A stretch of 5,229 nucleotides of DNA from CAZVCJ01 sp964625745 (GTDB taxonomy: Bacteria; Chloroflexota; Anaerolineae; VGOG01). The position numbers and the translations under genes were made by a program. The notes beneath the pieces are model-generated. The model was not told the DNA's origin, did not search any database, and saw only the letters and a list, made by a program, of their open reading frames with translations. The DNA lies in contig CAZVCJ010000247.1 of NCBI GenBank assembly GCA_964625745.1, positions 1 to 5,229 of the forward strand. Reading direction: 5' to 3'. Shown here one piece after another: positions 1-5,000 of this stretch (positions are counted from its first letter, which is position 1; every line of letters begins with the position of its first letter).

Positions 1-589
1 TGATCCGCTCGCGTTCCAAAGTTCTCGCGTGGGCATAATTACGAAAGGCTCTCAAAACGTTGTACATGACCTCGCTCGCTTTGCTGAGCGTGGTATCCAT
101 AACCATTTCCAACTCAACTTGCCAATCGAGTGAAACGCCGTATTCTCGCAGCTTCCCCTCGGCCTTGAGCCTCTCCAATTCATCGTACTGGTCCGCAATC
201 CTGCCGTCCATGAGCTCGCGCGGCGGGTTGTGTATGAGGAGAATGTCGACGTAATCAGTCTGCAGGCGCCGCAGACTGGCTTCGAGCGATGGACGGATGG
301 CGCTTGTCCCGAAGTCCGTGACCCCCTCTGCGCTGTGTCCGAACTTGGAGCAGATGATGACGTCCTGCCGGACGGATTTCAGTGCTTGCCCGAGCAGCTC
401 TTCGCTCTTCCCGTGATTGTAGGCGGGTGCGGTGTCGAAGAAGTTGCATCCGTCATCGAGGGATCGGCGGACGATGCGCAGCGCTTCATCCGTATCGCTG
501 ATGCCCCAATCCGGGTTGGCGAGCTGCCAACTGCCAAGGCCTATTTCACTGACGTTCATGCCAGTGTCTCCAAATGGACGTAGTTTCAT
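1..589 (-). CDS. Aldo/keto reductase, N-terminal part (AKR-1), cut by the window edge
   Basis: Predicted NAD(P)H-dependent oxidoreductase of the AKR (beta/alpha)8-barrel family (PF00248), which reduces aldehydes or ketones in the cytoplasm; the substrate cannot be inferred. The frame is open from the ATG at 589 to the window edge (196 codons), so the C-terminus lies outside. Residues 1-20 carry the usual start (MKLRPFG, then SEIGLGSW). The complete catalytic tetrad is visible: Asp52 and Tyr57 in FFDTAPAYNHG, Lys82 in SKFG, His120 in LLIHNP. SLRRLQTDYVD at 105-115 is also typical. The start is backed by AAGGAG 8 nt upstream. That ribosome site lies inside leftover coding sequence of the neighbouring AKR pseudogene, whose last frame runs into this ATG without a stop. 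After YNVL (residues 177-180) the sequence stops looking like a typical AKR, so further damage near the edge is possible. The AKR assignment is firm; intactness of the whole gene is unknown. Confidence 0.88.
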   Translation of the reverse strand, partial: MKLRPFGDTGMNVSEIGLGSWQLANPDWGISDTDEALRIVRRSLDDGCNFFDTAPAYNHGKSEELLGQALKSVRQDVIICSKFGHSAEGVTDFGTSAIRPSLEASLRRLQTDYVDILLIHNPPRELMDGRIADQYDELERLKAEGKLREYGVSLDWQVELEMVMDTTLSKASEVMYNVLRAFRNYAHARTLERERI

Positions 590-986
590 GATAAAGTCTC
601 CTTCGGCGAACAGCCGTGTCAGTTTGGGATTATCAGTACTTGGCCCATACGCACGGATTAGACCCTCGTTGTGCAGTTGCTCTAGTGTATTGAGGATCGC
701 CTCCACTTCCTCTGGCGATGCGCCGCAATGCAGTTGGTAGATGTCGATATAGTCGGTACCTAACCTGCGCAGCGAGGTCTCGCAACACTTCGACGGTGTT
801 GAGGAAGGAGATGCCCAGACCGAGCGCCGTCCGTATGGCGCGAATCGCCTCGTCGTCGTCCACGTGGCCCCAGCCGTCGGCTTTGCCGTCAAGCCAAAAC
901 GGCTCGCTGATGGCCCAACCTCCCAGACCCATTGTACTTACTTTGATAGCGGATCTTGCTAGTTCTCTTTCGAACGCCGTACTCAT
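590..986 (-). pseudogene. Aldo/keto reductase remnant with central deletion, frameshift and lost C-terminus (AKR-2)
   Basis: The intact N-terminal part starts at ATG 986 (AAGGAGG 7 nt upstream) and reads as an AKR for about 66 residues, through STMGLGGWAIS and AIRAIRTALGLGISFLNT. AKR similarity then jumps to another frame, the one shared with AKR-1, from about 784 to 590: ETSLRRLGTDYIDIYQLH, then EGLIRAYGPSTDN and LFAEGDF. Using AKR-1 as a yardstick, about 43-45 residues (roughly 130 bp) are missing at the jump, including the segment with the catalytic Tyr and Lys. The catalytic Asp position reads Asn (FLNT). About 130 C-terminal residues are also gone, replaced by the start of AKR-1. The uncorrected frame runs on to a stop at 633 and gives a 117-residue product whose last ~50 residues are not AKR-like. 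It cannot encode an active reductase. AKR-3 ends 60 nt upstream. Confidence 0.85.
598..603 (-). promoter_or_regulatory. Ribosome binding site of AKR-1
   Basis: AAGGAG on the minus strand, 8 nt before the ATG at 589. It decides the start of AKR-1 and overlaps codons of the AKR-2 remnant (FAEGD), so the site was probably created or exposed by the rearrangement that joined the two genes, or the join happened to fall just behind it. Confidence 0.75.
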
Positions 987-993
987 AGATTTG

Positions 994-1000
994 CCTCCTT
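994..1000 (-). promoter_or_regulatory. Ribosome binding site of the AKR-2 remnant
   Basis: Strong AAGGAGG 7 nt before the ATG at 986. It is fully preserved although the gene is broken, which points to recent damage. Confidence 0.75.
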
Positions 1001-1046
1001 TTCGGTGCAGTACTCCTGTGCCAGGTTTTGAATGTGATCTATCATG

Positions 1047-1823
1047 TCATAGTAGTCGAAGCGGATATTGCGGTGAGAGTTCCTCGACTAACCTTACATC
1101 CTCCAAAAGCTGTTCGCGACGGCTGATGCCGATGGTGATGGCGTGGACGACGCCGAGCTGGAAGACGTACTGGATGGCGGCGCGGGCCTTCCCCACGAGC
1201 TGTCCGCAGCCCAGGACCTTCATGCCGTAGACCGCCTTTCCAGATGTATACGGTCTCTCGATAACGGGCACCATCCTGGAAGGGGGCGCATCCATGTTCA
1301 CGCCCGCCATGTTGATGCGCGCCAGCACGACCTCCACCCAATCCGTTTCCGCCGCCGTACGCAATGCACCCAGGCCATGACAAGAAACGCCTACCGCCCG
1401 CACCCTTCCCTGTTCCTTGGCCTGTGAGAGGGCCTCCATTGCGCCGGTGTAACGCTGCGGCCAGTCGGCCTGCGTCACAAAGTGCAGCAGGACGATGTCG
1501 AGCACGTCAGTGCCCAACTCCTTCAGAAAGCGCTCGACGTCCCGCGTGACCTGCTCGGCGCTCTGCGACGTGGTCTTGGTGGCGATCACCACTTCCTGGC
1601 GAGGGATTTCCTGCAACGCTCTCGCCACGTGGGGATGCGAGCCGTACTCGTCCGCGGCATCCCAAAAGTTGACGCCGTGGTCATACGCCAGCCGTAACAG
1701 ACTCGCCAGCCCATCCACCCCTAGATCGGTCTGGTCTGAGCGGCCTGCCCAGCCGTGTGTGCCTGTTCCAAAGGCCAGGCGTGAAACCCTCAAACCCGTT
1801 TTTCCAAAATCAACTTTCCTCAC
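1047..1823 (-). CDS. Aldo/keto reductase, complete (AKR-3)
   Basis: Complete 258-residue AKR (PF00248), a predicted cytoplasmic NAD(P)H-dependent carbonyl reductase. This is short for the family (commonly 280-330 residues) but contains all expected parts: N-terminal RKVDFGKTGLRVSRLAFGTG; Asp55 and Tyr60 in NFWDAADEYG; Lys83 in VIATKT; His114 in VLLHFV; GRVRAVGVSCHG at 139-150; and a late VVHAITIGISRREQLLED, where AKRs bind the nucleotide phosphate. The GTG start at 1823 is chosen because AAAGGAG lies 4 nt upstream (rather close), the first residues match AKR starts, and translation further upstream in this frame is only the shadow of the flavoprotein gene. The GTG shares one base with the TAG stop of the flavoprotein, so the two are likely translationally coupled and may act in the same redox process. 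Substrate unknown. Confidence 0.9.
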   Translation of the reverse strand: MRKVDFGKTGLRVSRLAFGTGTHGWAGRSDQTDLGVDGLASLLRLAYDHGVNFWDAADEYGSHPHVARALQEIPRQEVVIATKTTSQSAEQVTRDVERFLKELGTDVLDIVLLHFVTQADWPQRYTGAMEALSQAKEQGRVRAVGVSCHGLGALRTAAETDWVEVVLARINMAGVNMDAPPSRMVPVIERPYTSGKAVYGMKVLGCGQLVGKARAAIQYVFQLGVVHAITIGISRREQLLEDVRLVEELSPQYPLRLL

Positions 1824-2362
1824 TACACTCCTTTCCCGATGGCTTTCTGTCCGGCGCGGCGGGCCGTGGCCAGCACGTCGGTGCGGTTGTTGACCCCGCT
1901 GGGAGCAAGCACCGTGGCCACGTGTTTCATGCCCAGGTATGGAATGATGTCGGTCAACATTCCTACCGTGTGGCGGGCGTACCATTCGCCCCCTCCCAGC
2001 GGTATGACCAGAACCACGCGCCGACCGGCGAACATCTCCCGCTGCACGCCATACCACCGATCCAGAAACGCCTTGAATTGGGCGGTCGGCCCCCACCAGT
2101 AAATCGGCGTGCCCAGCACCCACACCTGGCTGTGCGCCATCTGCTCCAGCAATGTCGGCATATCATCCCGTTGCACACACACGCCCGTCTTCCTGCAGCC
2201 ATTGCACGCCTGGCAGGGTGAGATATCCAGCTCGTTCAGGATGACCTTCTCCGTCAGGGCACCGGCGGCTTGCGCACCGGCTAGGACCTCGTCCACCAGG
2301 GTCTCGGTGTTCCCGCCACGACGCGGGCTGCCGACGATGCCCAATACTTGCTTGGTTGACAT
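1823..2362 (-). CDS. Iron-sulfur flavoprotein / NADPH-dependent FMN reductase-like protein
   Basis: A 179-residue flavodoxin-fold protein. VLGIVGSPRRGGNTETL (residues 6-22) is the FMN-phosphate-binding loop of the NADPH-dependent FMN reductase family, and LGTPIYWWGPTAQFKAFLDRW (83-103) is the conserved flavin-side segment. Cys50, Cys53, Cys56 and Cys62 form C-x2-C-x2-C-x5-C, the compact motif that binds a [4Fe-4S] cluster in archaeal and bacterial iron-sulfur flavoproteins (Isf), which are near 190 residues. The inferred role is cytoplasmic electron transfer or reduction of quinones, oxygen or other small acceptors; partner and substrate are not evident. The ATG at 2362 is chosen over a longer upstream extension because AGGAGG lies 10 nt before it and the protein then begins just before the first beta strand. 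It follows the MerR gene after 257 nt and overlaps AKR-3 by 1 nt. Confidence 0.88.
   Translation of the reverse strand: MSTKQVLGIVGSPRRGGNTETLVDEVLAGAQAAGALTEKVILNELDISPCQACNGCRKTGVCVQRDDMPTLLEQMAHSQVWVLGTPIYWWGPTAQFKAFLDRWYGVQREMFAGRRVVLVIPLGGGEWYARHTVGMLTDIIPYLGMKHVATVLAPSGVNNRTDVLATARRAGQKAIGKGV
1828..1834 (-). promoter_or_regulatory. Ribosome binding site of AKR-3
   Basis: AAAGGAG on the minus strand, embedded in the last codons of the flavoprotein gene and only 4 nt before the GTG at 1823. The short spacing fits re-initiation by ribosomes terminating at the overlapping TAG. Confidence 0.65.
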
Positions 2363-2372
2363 TGCTTTCTTC

Positions 2373-2378
2373 CCTCCT
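2373..2378 (-). promoter_or_regulatory. Ribosome binding site of the iron-sulfur flavoprotein
   Basis: AGGAGG, 10 nt before the ATG at 2362. It settles the start against the longer open frame that continues upstream to 2515. Confidence 0.75.
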
Positions 2379-2460
2379 AAACTATCTTTGGAGCACTTTT
2401 CTCGAGTCAGATCAGCACAACTGGACACCTGCGGGTCAGTGGCGAGACGCACGGGGAGAT

Positions 2461-2490
2461 GCCCCCTAAGGGTATCCAACCTCAGGGGGC
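2461..2490. repeat. Hairpin-forming inverted repeat, 11-bp arms, 8-nt loop
   Basis: Arms GCCCCCTAAGG and CCTCAGGGGGC flank the 8-nt loop gtatccaa. There is one non-Watson-Crick position, which becomes a G-U pair in a minus-strand transcript, so the structure is best as RNA made from the minus strand. No T-run follows on either strand, so it is not a classical intrinsic terminator. It lies between the MerR and flavoprotein genes and could be an attenuator, an mRNA-stabilising structure or a dispersed palindromic repeat. Confidence 0.6.
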
Positions 2491-2619
2491 ACTTCAGCAA
2501 GTGGAGTTGCCTCAAATCGTGGGGAAATGGCCGGCGGTGAGTTGGGGTGATGTTAGGCTACGAGGGTTACGTCAGGCTACGGCGTACGCGTCTTCCACAA
2601 CATGAGACGCTACCAACTA

Positions 2620-2995
2620 TTACCGTGCTTCCGAGTAATACCCAATCTTGTGTTCAATCACAGCCAGGTTGGCTTCAAGCTCCTGAATTCGCTTCTTCAC
2701 CTCACGCCGATGCTCCTCGAGCAGCGCCAGTCGTTCAGCAAGGGTGTCGCCGTCCTGCCGCTGCAGATCCGCATACTGCTTCATCATTAGCAATCGGCAT
2801 ACCGGTGGCCCGCAGCTTGTTCAGGAAACCGATCCAACCGACGTCATCTTCCGTGTACCGACGGTGTCCATTGGGCGCGCGATCTACCGGCGAGATCAGG
2901 CCAACACGTTCGTAGTAGCGCAATGTATGCGCGCTGAGGCCCGTCTCCCGTGCAGCCTGCTGTATGGTCATTCCGTTTTCAATCTCAGTGTTCAT
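2620..2995 (-). pseudogene. MerR-family transcriptional regulator with a single-base frameshift
   Basis: One-component regulator of the MerR family. Residues 9-50 are the winged helix-turn-helix (TIQQAARETGLSAHTLRYYERVGLI, then NGHRRYTEDD), followed by WIGFLNKLRATGMPI. There the frame breaks: the uncorrected frame stops after 86 residues. Dropping one A at 2787/2788 restores ALMKQYADL-like sequence (MMKQYADLQRQ) and a long charged helix (TLAERLALLEEHRREVKKRIQELEANL) expected for the dimerisation coiled coil, giving 124 residues, a normal length for small MerR regulators. The corrected protein has no cysteine, so thiol or metal-thiolate sensing is unlikely. MerR proteins of this type often sit beside aldo/keto reductases, as here. 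The start is ATG 2995, 9 nt after the -10 box; ATG 2971 (MTIQQAA) is an alternative. Either a real pseudogene or a consensus error. Confidence 0.85.
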
Positions 2996-3004
2996 AGCAG
3001 TATT

Positions 3005-3035
3005 ATTATACCACTTAGAGTGCGCTCTAAGTCAA
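3005..3035 (-). promoter_or_regulatory. MerR-type promoter (sigma70, 19-bp spacer)
   Basis: On the minus strand the -35 box TTGACT (3035-3030) and -10 box TATAAT (3010-3005) are separated by 19 bp. This over-long spacer is the hallmark of promoters activated by MerR-family proteins, which untwist the DNA to align the two boxes. Transcription should start about 2998-2995, at or next to the MerR start codon. The promoter therefore probably drives the regulator itself and, by read-through, the flavoprotein and AKR genes. Confidence 0.88.
3013..3032. promoter_or_regulatory. Inverted-repeat operator within the MerR promoter
   Basis: Perfect 8-bp arms ACTTAGAG and CTCTAAGT flank TGCG, a 20-bp dyad lying mainly inside the 19-bp spacer and overlapping half of the -35 box. 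Position and length match a MerR dimer site. The regulator encoded immediately downstream is the likely binder (autoregulation, inferred). Confidence 0.85.
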
Positions 3036-3117
3036 GTGTTTGGGGCTTAATTTTGGGCGATGGCGCGAAATTTTAAGGTTTCGGGCCGTAGGGGGGCAGG
3101 ACGCAACTGTGCATCCC

Positions 3118-3924
3118 TCACCCTCCCCAGGTCAGGCCGTGCTTCTCGGCCAGCGTCCGCGCCCTGGCCATCAGCGCCTCGTGATAGGACTTGCGGTTGG
3201 CGGCGATGTGGCGGTATCCTTCCACGAGGTCGGGGTAATGCCTCTCCAGCACCTTTCTGACCCTGCCCCCAATCGCGCCGCTGAGCTTCATGCTGTCCAC
3301 GATGATAGAGGAGACACCTGCCCTGGCGAGCTCTCCAAAGAGGGCATCCATCTGCTCTTCGCCGTCGGAGAGAAAGGGCAGAAGCGGCCCGCAGAAGGCC
3401 TAGGTCTGTATACCCGCCTCCGCCAACTCGGCCAGGGCCGCCAGGCGAGCAGGAATGGATGAGGCGCGGGGCTCGAGAACCTGCCGCGCGTCCTCGCCCA
3501 GGGTGGTGATCGTGAAGCCCACCTCCACATCGTGAAGACGGCGGAGGAGGTCGAGGTCGCGCAGAACCAGATCGGATTTGGTGAGGATGGAGATGGGGAA
3601 ATCGTGGGCCGTGAGCACCTCCAGGCAGGCGCGAGTGATCTGGTATTTCCTCTCCAGAGGCTGGTAGGGATCGGTCACTGTGCCAGAGACGATGTTGCCT
3701 GGCTTGGCCCGCCGCATCTGTTTGGCCAGCACCATCGCCGCATTGACCTTGGCGTCCACGAACGTGCCCCATTCCTCGTTGTGGCCAGTGAAGCGCTTCA
3801 TGAAGATGGCGTAGCAGTAGACGCAGCCGTGCTGGCAGCCCACGTAGGGGTTGACGGCGTAGTCAACCCCCTCAATGCCCGATTTGGTGAGGATGGATTT
3901 ACACTCGATTTCCTTGACAATCAC
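3118..3924 (-). pseudogene. SPL-like radical SAM protein (COG1533) interrupted by an in-frame TAG
   Basis: Reading through one TAG gives 268 positions with continuous similarity to the spore-photoproduct-lyase-like radical SAM family. Cys30, Cys34 and Cys37 in GCQHGCVYCYA are the CxxxCxxC ligands of the [4Fe-4S]-SAM cluster. VSGTVTDPYQPLERKYQITRACLEVL (79-104) and FPISILTKSDLVLRDLDLL (109-127) are the family's signature segments. Codon 175 (3402-3400) is TAG, inside GIQT-stop-AFCGPLLPF, where relatives normally carry an aromatic residue (recalled, not aligned here). The remaining 93 codons stay in the same frame to TGG-GGA-type end before the stop at 3118. The upstream piece alone ends at 174 residues and lacks part of the barrel. 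The start is GTG 3924 with GAGGGA 7 nt upstream; the hydrolase stop is 31 nt further upstream. True specificity unknown; general COG1533 members are not proven DNA lyases. Confidence 0.85.
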
Positions 3925-3931
3925 GTCAGTG

Positions 3932-3937
3932 TCCCTC
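3932..3937 (-). promoter_or_regulatory. Ribosome binding site of the radical SAM gene
   Basis: GAGGGA 7 nt before the GTG at 3924, in the 31-nt gap after the hydrolase stop. It supports the GTG as start codon; no ATG competes nearby in frame. Confidence 0.6.
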
Positions 3938-3955
3938 GATGAAATCGGCCACTGC

Positions 3956-4570
3956 CTAAGCCACTTCTTTCTCCCGCCCTATGAGAAAATGGTCGGTTCC
4001 CTGTAGAATGCGCACTTCCTTTGGCGCAGGCAGGTCCTCTACGAAGCGGTGTAGGTTATCGGGCGGACATATCGAGTCGCCCTCGCCGGCGATGAAGAGC
4101 TTGGCCCTGGTGTAGTTGCTGAAGAGGCTCCCTTCTGGGCGCCACATGGGAAGCCCAATGGCGACCACGCCGCAGATGTGGGGATCATGCTCGGCGTGGT
4201 GTAGTCCCACCCAGGCCCCGAAAGAATAGCCAACCAGGTAGACCCTTGCCACATTCACGCCCCCTGCTTGGAGTAGGAAATCCACCGCCCCGGCTACGTC
4301 ATTTAGCTCCCCCACTCCCTCGCCAAACTCGCCTTCGCTTTGCCCAACGCCGCGAAAGTTGAAGCGGAGGGCCACGATGCCGCGATCCGCCAGGGTTCGA
4401 GCGATGCTCACCACCAGGGAAGCGTCCATGCTGCCGCCGTAGAGCGAATGGGGATGGCAAATTATCGCCGACGGAAGATTCCTCCCGTCGGGATGGTGAA
4501 GGACGCCCTCCAAGCGGATGGCTTGCTCCCCTCTGCTGGGGAAGAAGAGATGGGTTTCCTTGATTGTCAT
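3956..4570 (-). CDS. Alpha/beta hydrolase (COG2945-like, dienelactone-hydrolase/esterase type)
   Basis: A 204-residue cytoplasmic alpha/beta-hydrolase fold protein, complete. FPSRGEQAIRLEGVL (10-24) is the first strand pair, and ICHPHSLYGGSMD (37-49) is the HPHPLYGG-type oxyanion segment. RFNFRGVGQSEGEF (69-82) is the next hallmark. Ser116 in GYSFG is the nucleophile elbow, Asp165 in GEGDSICPP the acid and His194 in GTDHFL the base, so the triad is intact. It is predicted to hydrolyse an ester, thioester or similar bond; the substrate is not apparent. ATG 4570 is chosen because the protein then begins just as the family does; no good ribosome site precedes it. An upstream in-frame ATG at 4624, two bases after the DUF3795 stop, would add 18 residues encoded by the hairpin and looks non-native, though translational coupling through it is possible. 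No signal peptide. Confidence 0.88.
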   Translation of the reverse strand: MTIKETHLFFPSRGEQAIRLEGVLHHPDGRNLPSAIICHPHSLYGGSMDASLVVSIARTLADRGIVALRFNFRGVGQSEGEFGEGVGELNDVAGAVDFLLQAGGVNVARVYLVGYSFGAWVGLHHAEHDPHICGVVAIGLPMWRPEGSLFSNYTRAKLFIAGEGDSICPPDNLHRFVEDLPAPKEVRILQGTDHFLIGREKEVA

Positions 4571-4586
4571 AGCTGGCAAAGAGAGC

Positions 4587-4614
4587 CTCCCGCAGGTTGC
4601 AAAGCCTGCGGGAG
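4587..4614. repeat. Perfect hairpin, 10-bp arms, 8-nt loop
   Basis: Arms ctcccgcagg and cctgcgggag pair perfectly around ttgcaaag, in the 55-nt gap between the DUF3795 and hydrolase genes. On the minus strand it is followed by GCTCTCTTTG, not a real T-run, so termination would be weak at best. It shares the layout AGG-8 nt-CCT with the hairpin at 2461-2490. It may be a dispersed palindromic element, or a processing/stability structure separating expression of the two genes. Confidence 0.7.
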
Positions 4615-4625
4615 ACTGCGCCATC

Positions 4626-4973
4626 TCAGAGACTCTGCCTGATTCCGTCCAGCCTGGCCCTGGCATCCGGCACGAAGCCGAAGAAACGCTCGATCTTCTC
4701 GCAGCCGTAATCGTCGCAGGAGGCGCAGTTGACCACAGCGCGCTCCATGCCGCAGACACGGATGTCGCAGTCATACCAGTGGCCGCAATGCCGTCCGTCT
4801 TCGGCCACGCAACCGTCGCAGATGACGGACTCGACGGTGATGTCGGGCGCGTTGTACTCCTCCCGCCAGTGCGCGGCCACCTGCTCCAGCGCGGCACGGT
4901 CGTCCGCCTGGGTAGCGATGTAGGCCGGGCAGTCGCTGCACACCAGTCCACAGTAAGCGATGATCTTGTCCAT
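4626..4973 (-). CDS. DUF3795 cysteine-rich protein
   Basis: A 115-residue protein recognisable as DUF3795 (PF12675) from its start IIAYCGLVCSDCPAY and later CDGC, RVCG, NCASC and GCEKIERFF elements. It has 11 cysteines (8, 12, 15, 52, 55, 63, 69, 74, 83, 86, 91), several in CxxC pairs, so a zinc or iron-sulfur site is likely (inferred; no function is established for the family that I can name). No signal peptide or membrane segment. Two ATGs compete, 4979 and 4973. AAGGAG lies 9 nt before 4973 but only 3 nt before 4979, so 4973 is chosen. A paralogue ends 27 nt upstream, making a tandem pair. The stop TGA at 4626 is followed after 55 nt by the hydrolase. Confidence 0.88.
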   Translation of the reverse strand: MDKIIAYCGLVCSDCPAYIATQADDRAALEQVAAHWREEYNAPDITVESVICDGCVAEDGRHCGHWYDCDIRVCGMERAVVNCASCDDYGCEKIERFFGFVPDARARLDGIRQSL

Positions 4974-4982
4974 TTGCATTTT

Positions 4983-4988
4983 CTCCTT
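4983..4988 (-). promoter_or_regulatory. Ribosome binding site of the DUF3795 gene
   Basis: AAGGAG in an A-rich stretch, 9 nt before ATG 4973 and 3 nt before ATG 4979; it favours the second methionine as the true start. Confidence 0.7.
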
Positions 4989-5000
4989 TTTTAGCTATTC

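Larger units (their letters stand above)
2363..2619. other. Gap between the MerR gene and the flavoprotein gene
   Basis: No credible gene in these 257 nt. It contains the hairpin at 2461-2490, a short imperfect direct repeat (aggctacg at 2555 and 2574, 19 bp apart), and the flavoprotein ribosome site. I could not find a convincing -35/-10 pair for a separate flavoprotein promoter on the minus strand, so expression may depend on the MerR promoter upstream. Confidence 0.5.

Noticed and set aside
1824..2123. Long N-terminal extension of AKR-3 (a 358-codon open frame starting at 2123)
   Set aside because: The first ~100 codons are rich in Arg, Gly and His and lie antiparallel-free inside the flavoprotein gene in another frame; AKR similarity begins exactly at GTG 1823 behind a ribosome site.
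2461..2490. Hairpin read as an intrinsic terminator of the MerR gene
   Set aside because: No T-run follows the stem on the minus strand, and it lies 130 nt past the MerR stop.
718..2540. Plus-strand open frames of 100-170 codons
   Set aside because: All lie opposite well-supported minus-strand genes, have low-complexity composition and lack ribosome sites.
2552..2581. Imperfect direct repeat around aggctacg with 19-bp spacing as an operator
   Set aside because: Only 8-10 bases repeat twice, there is no recognisable promoter beside it, and this level of repetition can arise by chance.
3043..3077. AT-rich imperfect inverted repeat (CTTAA...TTAAG on the minus strand) as a terminator of the radical SAM gene
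   Set aside because: Only five outer pairs with a mismatched interior, and no T-run after a GC stem.
3400..3402. Pyrrolysine or other TAG recoding
   Set aside because: TAG terminates two other genes in the window, the family is not a known pyrrolysine user, and no recoding machinery is visible here; a nonsense mutation or error is simpler.
3047..3772. A 241-codon minus-strand open frame over the radical SAM gene
   Set aside because: Its Arg/Gly/Pro/His-rich translation resembles no family and it is a frame shadow of the radical SAM coding sequence.
4571..4951. Upstream extension of the hydrolase (a 331-codon open frame starting at 4951)
   Set aside because: It runs through the DUF3795 gene in another frame with low-complexity Arg/Thr/Ser sequence; family similarity begins at 4570.
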